A stretch of 6,975 bases of DNA from Acidimicrobiia bacterium (GTDB lineage Bacteria; Actinomycetota; Acidimicrobiia; Acidimicrobiales; Poriferisodalaceae), in contig JALSTE010000780.1 of the NCBI GenBank assembly GCA_026983855.1, forward strand, positions 1 to 6,975, written 5' to 3'. A model generated the notes under the pieces. It was given only the letters and a program-made list of their open reading frames with translations. It had not been told where the DNA came from and did no database searches. Shown here one piece after another: positions 1 through 6,207 of this stretch. A program made the translations under genes and the position numbers. Each line of letters begins with the position of its first letter. Position 1 is the stretch's first letter.

Positions 1-389
1 TCCCCCGCCCCGAGCCCTCTCATCAAGGTCACCGTCGCCTGCAGCACCCCGGCCTCGATGCCCCGCCACCCGGCGTGGGCCAGCCCCACGACACCACCGG
101 TGCCGTAGAGGGCGACGGGGGCGCAGTCGGCGCCCTGGACGGCCAGCACCGCCCCCGGACAACGGGTGACCAGGGCGTCACCGCGACGGCCGGCGCCCTC
201 GCCGGGTCGCCGGACCTCGACCACTCCGCGACCGTGGACCTGACGGACCCACGTCCAGGGTCGGGGATCGAGGGCCCGGCGGCGCCCCTCCACCCCATCC
301 GAATCGGGGTGAAGATCGCCCTGTTGCGTGTCGGTGAACCTGATCAGTGCCCGGGCACCGGGATCGAGTCTCCTCTCGAGGAGGATCAC
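1..389 (-). CDS. pgeF: PgeF/YfiH family (laccase-domain) protein, 5' part only
   Basis: This is the N-terminal half (about 129 residues) of a YfiH/PgeF/YlmD-family protein; the rest lies beyond the left edge. The family signature is visible in order: a RFTD start of the core near residue 20, WVRQVHG, GDALVT, GADCAPV and AHAGWRG. The His of VHG, the Cys of ADC and the His of AHAGW are the expected metal ligands. Family members are about 240-280 residues. In E. coli PgeF removes UDP-MurNAc-L-Ser made in error by MurC; other members (the FAMIN/LACC1 group) act on purine nucleosides, so the exact activity here is open. The GTG start at 389 is the only start codon between an in-frame stop at 402-404 and the conserved core. 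It begins 7 nt after the ftsZ stop and has only a weak upstream GAAG, so coupled translation from ftsZ is likely. The old label polyphenol oxidase is probably misleading. Confidence 0.93.
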   Translation of the reverse strand, partial: MILLERRLDPGARALIRFTDTQQGDLHPDSDGVEGRRRALDPRPWTWVRQVHGRGVVEVRRPGEGAGRRGDALVTRCPGAVLAVQGADCAPVALYGTGGVVGLAHAGWRGIEAGVLQATVTLMRGLGAG

Positions 390-396
390 CGCCGTG

Positions 397-1488
397 TCAC
401 TTCAGGAACGACGGAACCTCGAAATCGTCGTCACCGGCGGCGGGCTCCTCATCCTCGGTGGCGAACACGTCCACCGCCGGGCGGCTGCGACGAGCCCGGT
501 CGGCACCACCCTCAGAAGCGGAGCGGGGGGCCTTACCCTCCTCCCACCGGTCGAATCCGGCGGCGATTACCGTCACCTTCAACTCCGCCCCGATCGAATC
601 GTCGACCACGGCCCCGAAGATGATGTTGGCGTCGGGATGGGCCACGTCGTGAACCACGGCGGCGGCCTCGTTCACCTCGAACAGGCCCATGTCCGACCCG
701 CCGGTGATGTTCAAGAGGATGCCCCGCGCCCCCTCTATGGAGGCCTCCAGCAGGGGGCTGGAGATGGCCTGGCGGGCGGCGTTGGCGGCCCGGGACTCAC
801 CCTGGGCCCGGCCGATCCCCATCAGAGCCGAACCGGCGTTGGCCATGACCATGCGCACATCGGCGAAGTCGGTGTTGATCAACCCCGGCGTCGTGATCAG
901 GGTGGTGATGCCCTGGACCCCCTGGAGAAGCACGTCGTCGGCCATCTTGAAGGCGTCGACCATCGAGGTCGACTCGTTGGCCACGGTGAGCAGGCGGTCG
1001 TTGGGGATCACGATCTGGGTGTCGACCTCCTCCTTCAACTTGGTGATGCCCTGGTCGGCCTGGACCGAACGCCGTCTGCCCTCGAACATGAAGGGTCGGG
1101 TCACCACACCGATGGTCAGGGCCCCCACGTCGCGGGCCACGTCGGCTATGACCGGGGCGGCCCCGGTGCCGGTGCCGCCCCCCTCACCGGCGGTGATGAA
1201 GACCATGTCGGAGCCCATCAGGACCTCCTGGATCTCCTCGCGGTGCTCCTCGGCCGCCTTGGCCCCGATCTCGGGGTCGCTGCCCGCCCCCAGACCCCGG
1301 GTCAACTCCCGGCCGATGTCGAGTTTGATGTCGGCATCGCTCATCAGCAGGGCCTGGGCGTCGGTATTGACGGCGATGAACTCCACGCCCTTGAGACCGG
1401 CGTCGATCATGCGGTTGACGGCGTTGCAACCGGCTCCACCCACGCCGACGACCTTGATGACTGCCAGATAGTTCTGCGGTGCTGCCAC
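397..1488 (-). CDS. ftsZ: Cell division protein FtsZ
   Basis: FtsZ is the tubulin-like GTPase that polymerises into the Z ring and recruits the septal machinery. The protein is 363 residues. The nucleotide site begins at VGVGGAGCNAVN (14-25), the tubulin signature GGGTGTG is at 103-109, the switch-like TRPFMFEG at 130-137, and the T7 catalytic loop NTDFAD at 205-210 supplies the acidic residues that hydrolyse GTP in the neighbouring subunit. The conserved C-terminal peptide DDDFEVPSFLK (353-363) is the docking site for partners such as SepF. Residue 102 is Glu (AGEGGGTG), the actinobacterial form. The linker between core and tail is only about 37 residues. The frame stays open far upstream, but the GTG at 1488 is chosen because AGGGAGG sits 5 nt before it and the protein then begins just before the first core strand. 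A 71-nt leader separates it from ftsQ, the largest gap in the cluster apart from murB-ftsQ. Confidence 0.98.
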   Translation of the reverse strand: MAAPQNYLAVIKVVGVGGAGCNAVNRMIDAGLKGVEFIAVNTDAQALLMSDADIKLDIGRELTRGLGAGSDPEIGAKAAEEHREEIQEVLMGSDMVFITAGEGGGTGTGAAPVIADVARDVGALTIGVVTRPFMFEGRRRSVQADQGITKLKEEVDTQIVIPNDRLLTVANESTSMVDAFKMADDVLLQGVQGITTLITTPGLINTDFADVRMVMANAGSALMGIGRAQGESRAANAARQAISSPLLEASIEGARGILLNITGGSDMGLFEVNEAAAVVHDVAHPDANIIFGAVVDDSIGAELKVTVIAAGFDRWEEGKAPRSASEGGADRARRSRPAVDVFATEDEEPAAGDDDFEVPSFLK

Positions 1489-1493
1489 GGGGG

Positions 1494-1500
1494 CCTCCCT
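1494..1500 (-). promoter_or_regulatory. Strong ribosome binding site of ftsZ
   Basis: The minus strand reads AGGGAGG, five C residues, then GTG. It is the best Shine-Dalgarno match of any gene in the window, and it fixes the ftsZ start against the much longer open frame upstream. The other genes have weak or no sites and appear to depend on overlap coupling, so this site fits the high level of FtsZ that cells need. Confidence 0.85.
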
Positions 1501-1502
1501 GG

Positions 1503-1516
1503 GGTCCGAGTGGACC
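1503..1516 (-). other. Small hairpin just upstream of the ftsZ ribosome binding site
   Basis: On the minus strand GGTCC, a four-base loop ACTC and GGACC form a perfect 5-bp stem. It ends 3 nt before the AGGGAGG site. There is no U-run, so it is not an intrinsic terminator. It may help keep the binding site exposed, or it may be chance in GC-rich DNA. Confidence 0.4.
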
Positions 1517-1525
1517 TGAAAACTC

Positions 1526-1547
1526 TCAACCAATGGTTGACGGTTGA
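1526..1547 (-). promoter_or_regulatory. Inverted repeat with extra half-site in the ftsZ leader (possible operator)
   Basis: The minus strand carries TCAACCATTGGTTGA (1526-1540), two perfect 7-base arms around one central base. A further TCAACC half-site lies immediately upstream at 1542-1547, spaced so that two TCAACC units repeat every 7 bases. The surrounding leader (1489-1559) is clearly more AT-rich than the genes on either side. The position, about 40 nt before the ftsZ start, suits a transcription-factor site or a 5'-UTR structure. I see no clear -10 hexamer and cannot name a regulator. It lacks the GAAC/GTTC core of an actinobacterial LexA box. Confidence 0.5.
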
Positions 1548-1559
1548 AACTGAGATGTG

Positions 1560-2429
1560 CTAGGGGTCGACGGTACCGACAGCTTGACCCCCTGACAAGG
1601 ACCCTCGCCCGGCGGTGACGTCGTCCCCTCCGGGGTCCGGTGCGGTCCGGTACCGGGCCCGCAACTCCCTGACCACCGGAAGTGAGGGCACGGTGACGTC
1701 CAACTCCCAACCGGTTCGACCCTCCACGCCCAGCCTCTCGACCATGGTCGCCGCGGCCATGACCTTGAACCCCAGATCGGAGTCGGGACCCAGCAGAACC
1801 CGATCCCCGGTGTCCAGGGCCATCCAGATCTCCCCGTCGGACTCCAGGTACAGACCCTGTATACGCGGTCGCAGCGCGGCGGGGGCCAGGGCCGCCACCT
1901 CGAGCAGCGGGCCGCTGTCGGCGGCGAGGGAAGTGCCCGGCGAACCGGCCGAGAGCACCCCTGTGAGCCGGGGCAGCCCCGGGGGGACCTCCACGGCACC
2001 GGTGAGCACCCGCCCCTCGGCGTCGACCAGTACCCAGACGTCGGGGGCGGCCAGAGCGGCGGCGGCCGGTTGCCTCTCGGTCACCTCGATCACCACTGAT
2101 CCGGTCCACGATCTCGACACGCTGGCCTGCGCCACCCAGGGCAGGGCCTCGACCCTGGCGGCCACGGCCCCGGGGTCCACGTCGATGAGAGGTTGACCAA
2201 CCTCTATCCCCGCCGCGGCCTCGACCTCGGCCAGAGGTGTACGCACCAGGCCCTCGTATCCGACGGTGTCCACCGCCATCAGGGGTGACCTGAGGGCCAG
2301 CCACACCATCACCGCCAGGGAGATCACGGCCAGCAGGAAGAGGAGCCGGTGCAGGCGACGACGGCCCTGGGCCTGGCGGACCTCGGCCCGGCGCCTCCTG
2401 ATGCGGGGGTCCACTGCGACGGCGGTCAC
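1560..2429 (-). CDS. ftsQ: Cell division protein FtsQ (DivIB family)
   Basis: FtsQ is a bitopic membrane protein that links early division proteins to the FtsW/FtsI septal synthase through FtsL and FtsB (DivIC). The 289-residue product has a basic cytoplasmic N-terminus (RIRRRR at 9-14, RRR at 23-25), one membrane segment at about 28-46, and then a POTRA-type domain at about 50-118 with the typical VEALPWVAQASVSRSW stretch followed by VIEVTERQP. The FtsQ beta domain follows (VWVLVDAEGRVL and onward to about 265), with a short Gly/Asp-rich tail. Length and order match the family. The GTG at 2429 is the most upstream start in the frame and has GGAG 9 nt before it. Its position after murB and before ftsZ supports the call. 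It stops with TAG 71 nt before ftsZ. The family diverges strongly in sequence, so the identification rests on architecture and context. Confidence 0.95.
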   Translation of the reverse strand: MTAVAVDPRIRRRRAEVRQAQGRRRLHRLLFLLAVISLAVMVWLALRSPLMAVDTVGYEGLVRTPLAEVEAAAGIEVGQPLIDVDPGAVAARVEALPWVAQASVSRSWTGSVVIEVTERQPAAAALAAPDVWVLVDAEGRVLTGAVEVPPGLPRLTGVLSAGSPGTSLAADSGPLLEVAALAPAALRPRIQGLYLESDGEIWMALDTGDRVLLGPDSDLGFKVMAAATMVERLGVEGRTGWELDVTVPSLPVVRELRARYRTAPDPGGDDVTAGRGSLSGGQAVGTVDP

Positions 2430-2661
2430 CGGGACGCACTCCGGGGCGACATCGGCCCGTGGGGCACCCGAGGCACACCGGGAACGGGTCCGGGGAGGGT
2501 CGGTGCGGGTGTGGTCGTGGGGATCAAAGCCTGCCTGCCTGAAACGATGCGATCCGCCCCAACGGGGACCTCCCGTCGGTGGACCGGACCATGGGTACCA
2601 TCAGCGGGGCCGACGGACGCGGACCTCCACCGGTACCCGACGGGACCTCCCGGAACCGTCA
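2430..2661 (-). other. murB-ftsQ spacer; holds a doubtful 78-codon open frame
   Basis: These 232 nt hold no recognisable gene. A 78-codon frame (2662 down to 2426) has gene-like joints: its ATG overlaps the murB stop (TGATG), GGGGAG lies 8 nt upstream, and its TGA overlaps the ftsQ GTG (GTGA). Its composition argues against coding. By hand count GC is about 73, 69 and 73 percent at codon positions 1, 2 and 3, almost flat, whereas the first 55 ftsZ codons give about 40 percent at position 2 and 82 percent at position 3. The predicted peptide is Pro-, Gly- and Arg-rich with no membrane segment or motif, and I do not recognise it. I see no clear promoter or terminator. I therefore treat the region as an untranslated spacer, possibly structured, with a small chance of a real coupled peptide. 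Confidence 0.55.
2572..2644 (-). other. Possible interrupted stem-loop in the murB-ftsQ spacer
   Basis: The plus-strand bases 2572-2583 (CCCGTCGGTGGA) are complementary to 2626-2631 plus 2639-2644, which gives a 12-bp stem with a 7-nt bulge and a 42-nt loop. Inside the loop ATGG and CCAT (2591-2601) can pair again. CCGTCGG also occurs a second time in the loop on the minus strand, so other pairings compete. GC-rich DNA produces such stems by chance, so this is tentative. Confidence 0.25.
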
Positions 2662-3651
2662 TCACAGGTACTCCCCACTCGTGGCGGCCAGCGGTCCCAG
2701 CACCTCCGGATCGAACCCCACCAGCCGGATCTCGGTCCTCAGGCGCACCCCGTGGTCCGTCCATATCCGATCCGCCACCCGGGCCATCAGCCGGACCACG
2801 TCCTCGGCCGACCCCCCCTCGTCGGCCTGGATGAAGTTGGCGTGCTTGGGGGAGACCTCGGCCGATCCCAGCCTCAACCCCTTGAGGCCGGAACGGTCGA
2901 TCAGCAGACCGGCGGGGACGGAGCCCTCGGCGGGGTTCACGAACACCGAACCGGCATTCTGTCCCCCCGGTTGGTGGTCCCGACGCCAGGCCACGATCTC
3001 CGAGAGCCGGCTCTCCCCCACGCCGCCCTCATCGGGCCGGAGACGCAGGGTCGCCTCGAGCACCACCTGGGCCGGACCCACGTCGGAGCCCCTGAACCGC
3101 AACCCCAGCGAGTCGCGGCACCGGGTCTCCACCCCACCCGTGCGGAGATCCAGCACCCGGACGGATTCGAGGACATCGGACATGTCGCTGCCGTGACCCC
3201 CGGCGTTCATCCTCACCGCCCCGCCCACCGAACCGGGGACACCGACGGCCCACTCGAATCCGGTGAGCCCGGCGGCGACGGTACGTCGGGCCAACACCGG
3301 AAGGAGCACCTGACCCCCGGCCACGACGCTCGGGGGCGCCACGTTGGTGTCGATGGACACCCGGGCGAAGTCCTCGCCCAGATCCAGGACCAGACCGTCG
3401 AAGCCACGGTCGGACACCAACAGATTCGAACCCCGGCCCAGCACCAGCACCCTCACCCCCGACCGACTGATGGCCTCGGCGACCAGGGCGAGGTCGGTGT
3501 CGCCGTTGAGCTCGACCGTCAGGGCGGCGGGCCCTCCCACCCGGTAGGTCGTTCGCCGTCCCAGGGGCATGTTCACCCGGGCCAGTCCCCCGAGGATCTC
3601 CGCCGCCGCCCGGGTCGCCCGAGATGGGGGCGGGCCGCCCCGCTCAACCAT
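2662..3651 (-). CDS. murB: UDP-N-acetylenolpyruvoylglucosamine reductase MurB
   Basis: MurB is the cytoplasmic FAD enzyme that uses NADPH to reduce UDP-GlcNAc-enolpyruvate to UDP-MurNAc, the substrate of MurC encoded just upstream. The 329-residue product shows the FAD-binding fold: TTYRVGGPA (34-42), LGRGSNLLVSD (71-81) and GVPGSVGGAVRMNAGGHG (137-154). The catalytic region contains FRGS (186-189, candidate Arg187), NAGSVFVNP (232-240) with Ser235 as the expected proton donor, KHANFI (269-274), and Glu307 in TEIRL. The spacing and length look like the shorter type II MurB. About 17 residues follow the last conserved block. The start could be GTG at 3654 or the adjacent ATG at 3651; I use ATG. 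It overlaps the murC stop by 8 nt (ATGGTTGA) and has no good ribosome binding site, so coupling to murC is likely. Confidence 0.97.
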   Translation of the reverse strand: MVERGGPPPSRATRAAAEILGGLARVNMPLGRRTTYRVGGPAALTVELNGDTDLALVAEAISRSGVRVLVLGRGSNLLVSDRGFDGLVLDLGEDFARVSIDTNVAPPSVVAGGQVLLPVLARRTVAAGLTGFEWAVGVPGSVGGAVRMNAGGHGSDMSDVLESVRVLDLRTGGVETRCRDSLGLRFRGSDVGPAQVVLEATLRLRPDEGGVGESRLSEIVAWRRDHQPGGQNAGSVFVNPAEGSVPAGLLIDRSGLKGLRLGSAEVSPKHANFIQADEGGSAEDVVRLMARVADRIWTDHGVRLRTEIRLVGFDPEVLGPLAATSGEYL

Positions 3652-5047
3652 CACCGGGATCCAGTAGGGAGATCACCTCGTCGGGGAGTCCGGTCAGATC
3701 CCCGGCCCCCAGGGTCAGGCACAGGTCCCCCGGAGCCAGCAGCCCGACCATGAAATCGGCCAGCGCGTCCCGATCCGGGACGTAGTGCACCTGGGTGCCG
3801 GGGTGGGCCCCGGTGATGGCGTCGACCACCAGCTCACCGGTGATGCCCGGTCTCGGTGACTCACCGGCGGAGTAGATACCGGTCACCACGACCACGTCGG
3901 CGTCGACGAACGCCCCGGAGAAGTCCCGCCAGACGGCGGCGGTACGTGAGTAGCGGTGGGGCTGGAACACGGTCACGACCCGATCGGGCTCGCACGACCG
4001 GGCCGCCGCCACCGCCGCCCGCACCTCGGTGGCCAGGTGGGCGTAGTCGTCCACGAAATTGATCCCGGCCGCGTCGCCCCGGAACTCGAAGCGGCGGGCC
4101 ACCCCGGCGAACCTCTCCAGGGCCGTGACCGCGGCCTCGGGGTCCGCACCCAGTTCCAGGGCCATGGCCATGGCCCCGACGGCGTTGAGGGCGTTGTGGA
4201 GTCCGGGCACCGGCAGCCGAACCGGGCCGTGCAGCCGTTCCCCCGCCCTCACCGAGAACGTGACCCCCGTCGGACGGTACTCGAGGTCCACCAGGCGGTA
4301 GTCGGCGGACTCCGAGCGACCGTATCCGATGGCGCCCACACTCTCACCGACCGCGGCGGCGACCGGATCGTCGACGCACACGATCCGGGGCCCCGGGGCA
4401 TCGGAGCAGAACCTCCCGAACTCGGTGATGAGATTCTCGAAGGAGCCGTGAAACTCCAGATGGTCGCGGTCGATGTTGGTGACCAGCACCGCCTCGGCCC
4501 CCAGGAGGGTGAAGGTCCCGTCGGACTCGTCGGCCTCGACCACGAACCACTCGCCCCGGTCGTCCCAGGCCGATCCCGATCCGATCTCGTTGAGATCCCC
4601 CCCGATGATGAAACCCGGGTTCATTCCGGCCTCCACGAGGATCAGGGCCAGCATCGAGGTGGTGGTCGTCTTTCCGTGGGTGCCGCCCACGGCCACGGTG
4701 CGGCGGAGCGAGCAGATGGCCGACAGCATCCCGGCCCGACTGAGGACCTCCCGACCCAGCCGCCGGGCCTCGACCAGTTCGACGTTGTCGTCGGGAATGG
4801 CGGTGGACCTGGTCACCAGCTCCCGGTCGGCCACCAGGGTGGGGTCGTGCCCGACGGTGACCGAGACCCCCAGAGCCCTCAGGCGGTCCAGCCCGTAGGA
4901 CTCCTTGATGTCGGTCCCGCTCACATCGTGTCCCTGGGACGCCAGCACGGCGGCGATGGGGTTCATTCCCGGGCCCCCCACACCGACGACGTGGACCCGA
5001 CGTGGCACCGACAGGTCGATGGCGGGACCCCCCGTACGATCGCTCAT
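3644..5047 (-). CDS. murC: UDP-N-acetylmuramate--L-alanine ligase MurC
   Basis: MurC is the cytoplasmic ATP-dependent ligase that adds L-Ala to UDP-MurNAc, the first amino acid of the peptidoglycan stem. The 467-residue product has the three Mur-ligase domains. The N-terminal UDP-binding domain contains VGVGGPGMNPIA (21-32) and SGTD (43-46). The ATPase domain has the P-loop GGTHGKTTTT (121-130), EADESDGTF (171-179), NIDRDHLE (191-198) and LHNALNAVGA (283-292). The C-terminal domain has DDYAHLATEV (333-342), FQPHRYSRT (361-369), YSAGE (392-396) and GAGD (447-450). Two motifs differ from the common form: GGPGM for GGAGM, and YAHLATE for YAHHPTE. The frame is open upstream to about 5362, but the ATG at 5047 overlaps the murG stop (ATGA) and gives a standard MurC N-terminus. 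The following murB overlaps by 8 nt. Confidence 0.98.
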   Translation of the reverse strand: MSDRTGGPAIDLSVPRRVHVVGVGGPGMNPIAAVLASQGHDVSGTDIKESYGLDRLRALGVSVTVGHDPTLVADRELVTRSTAIPDDNVELVEARRLGREVLSRAGMLSAICSLRRTVAVGGTHGKTTTTSMLALILVEAGMNPGFIIGGDLNEIGSGSAWDDRGEWFVVEADESDGTFTLLGAEAVLVTNIDRDHLEFHGSFENLITEFGRFCSDAPGPRIVCVDDPVAAAVGESVGAIGYGRSESADYRLVDLEYRPTGVTFSVRAGERLHGPVRLPVPGLHNALNAVGAMAMALELGADPEAAVTALERFAGVARRFEFRGDAAGINFVDDYAHLATEVRAAVAAARSCEPDRVVTVFQPHRYSRTAAVWRDFSGAFVDADVVVVTGIYSAGESPRPGITGELVVDAITGAHPGTQVHYVPDRDALADFMVGLLAPGDLCLTLGAGDLTGLPDEVISLLDPGDG

Positions 5048-6207
5048 CGGTGTGGTCCCGCCGGACTCCCGACAGCGGCGGCCACGACCAGACGGGCCAC
5101 CCGATCGGCGGCGTCGGGACGGCCGACCGAGCGGGCCGCCCGCTCCATCGCCGTGAGGTCGGACCCCAACATCTCCTCCAGATCTGACATCAGCCTCTCC
5201 CCGTCGAGGGAACTGTCCGGTACAACTATGGCCGCCCCGACGGCGGCCAGGGTGCGGGCGTTGTGGGTCTGGTGGTCGTTCGCCGCTATCGGCAGGGGAA
5301 CCAGAACCGCCGGAACCCCGATCACGGCCAGTTCCGCCACCGTGGAGCCTCCCGACCGGCACACCGCCACATCACAGGCCGCCAGGGCCTCGGGCATCCG
5401 GTGCTCGTACTCCACCGCCCGGTAGTGGATGCCACCGCCGCCGGCCGCGGCGATCTCCGGCTGGAGTGATTCCCAGTCCCGGCGTCCCACCACGTGGTGG
5501 ACGGCCAGGTCGGTGCGGTCCCTCCAGCGCCCGACCAGGTCGAGCACCGCCCGGTTGATCCGGCGCGAACCCAGCGAACCCCCGAACGCCAGGATCACCC
5601 GACGCTCCCCGGGAATCCCGAGTTCGAGACGGGCCCGCTCCCGCCCCCGGTCGACGGCCCGGTCGAGGATCTCGGTACGGACGGGGTTGCCCGTCACCAC
5701 CTCGCGGGGCAGCCCCACACCCTCGGTCATGACCGCGCTGGACCGGGCGAACCGGCCCACCAGACGGTTGGCCAGGCCGGCCCGGGCGTTCTGCTCCTGG
5801 ACCACCAAGGGGATCCTCAGGGCCACGGCGGAGACCGCGGCGGGGACCGCGGCGTATCCGCCGAGCGACACCACGACGTCGGGGCGCCGGCGGCGCAGAA
5901 TCCGCCAGGCCATGAGGACCGCCCGGGCGATGTCGAGGGAGTTGCGGATGTTGGCCGTGGTGAGGCGCCTCTCGATCCCACGTCCGGGCAGGACCTCCAG
6001 GGCGAAGCCGGCGGCGGGCACGGCCTCCACCTCCATCCCCCGGCGACTTCCGACGAAGGTCACGTCGGCCGGGTCCAACCCCCCCTCGACCAAAGCCCGG
6101 GCGATGCTCAACCCCGGGACCACGTGACCGGCGGTACCCCCACCGGCCACGACCACCCTCAGGGAGCGGGGCACCGCGAGGGAATCGGTCCCCCGTTCAT
6201 CAGCCAT
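5044..6207 (-). CDS. murG: UDP-GlcNAc:undecaprenyl-PP-MurNAc-pentapeptide GlcNAc transferase MurG
   Basis: MurG is the peripheral membrane GT-B (GT28) glycosyltransferase that converts lipid I to lipid II on the cytoplasmic face. The 387-residue product shows all family landmarks: the first glycine loop GGGTAGHVVPG (22-32) with the conserved His28, SLGGYAAVP (114-122), QEQNARAGLAN (137-147), GNPVR (173-177), the third glycine loop FGGSLGSRRIN (208-218), and the donor-binding CRSGGSTVAELAV (283-295) with Glu292 in the position expected to contact the UDP ribose. NDHQTHNA (310-317) follows. About 15 residues precede the first strand, slightly longer than in E. coli. The ATG at 6207 overlaps the ftsW stop by 8 nt (ATGGCTGA); only a weak GAG lies upstream, so it probably depends on coupling. 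The gene ends in an ATGA overlap with murC. FtsW, which uses its product, is encoded directly before it. Confidence 0.98.
   Translation of the reverse strand: MADERGTDSLAVPRSLRVVVAGGGTAGHVVPGLSIARALVEGGLDPADVTFVGSRRGMEVEAVPAAGFALEVLPGRGIERRLTTANIRNSLDIARAVLMAWRILRRRRPDVVVSLGGYAAVPAAVSAVALRIPLVVQEQNARAGLANRLVGRFARSSAVMTEGVGLPREVVTGNPVRTEILDRAVDRGRERARLELGIPGERRVILAFGGSLGSRRINRAVLDLVGRWRDRTDLAVHHVVGRRDWESLQPEIAAAGGGGIHYRAVEYEHRMPEALAACDVAVCRSGGSTVAELAVIGVPAVLVPLPIAANDHQTHNARTLAAVGAAIVVPDSSLDGERLMSDLEEMLGSDLTAMERAARSVGRPDAADRVARLVVAAAVGSPAGPHR

Noticed and set aside
29..298. Minus-strand 89-codon frame at the left edge
   Set aside because: It is out of frame with the pgeF reading frame, which carries ADC, VHG and AHAGWRG in the same DNA. 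The 89-codon product has no motif.
1503..1516. Intrinsic terminator between ftsQ and ftsZ
   Set aside because: The stem is only 5 bp and no T-run follows; the ribosome binding site comes directly after it.
1526..1540. LexA (SOS) box in the ftsZ leader
   Set aside because: The palindrome has TCAAC/GTTGA arms and lacks the GAAC...GTTC core of the actinobacterial SOS box.
1489..1559. Sigma-70-type promoter in the ftsZ leader
   Set aside because: TTGAGA could pass for a -35 box, but I see no TAnnnT hexamer at a usable distance, so I do not annotate a promoter.
328..1563. Long plus-strand open frame opposite ftsZ (411 codons)
   Set aside because: It mirrors the ftsZ codon pattern on the opposite strand, a normal by-product of high third-position GC. 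Its product is His/Gly/Asp-rich with no known motif.
1489..2478. N-terminal extension of FtsZ by 330 residues
   Set aside because: The frame is open, but the extension lies over ftsQ in another frame and has Arg/Gly-rich shadow composition. The strong ribosome site before GTG 1488 sets the start.
2266..3753. Long plus-strand open frame opposite ftsQ, the spacer and murB (495 codons)
   Set aside because: It runs across several real genes and the spacer on the other strand, and its product is rich in Pro, Gly, His and Arg with no domain. GC bias explains it.
5048..5362. N-terminal extension of MurC by 105 residues
   Set aside because: It overlaps murG out of frame and is Arg/Gly-rich. The ATGA overlap at 5047 gives a normal MurC N-terminus.
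3956..5425. Long plus-strand open frame opposite murC and murG (489 codons)
   Set aside because: It spans two well-identified overlapping genes and encodes low-complexity sequence. It is an antisense shadow.
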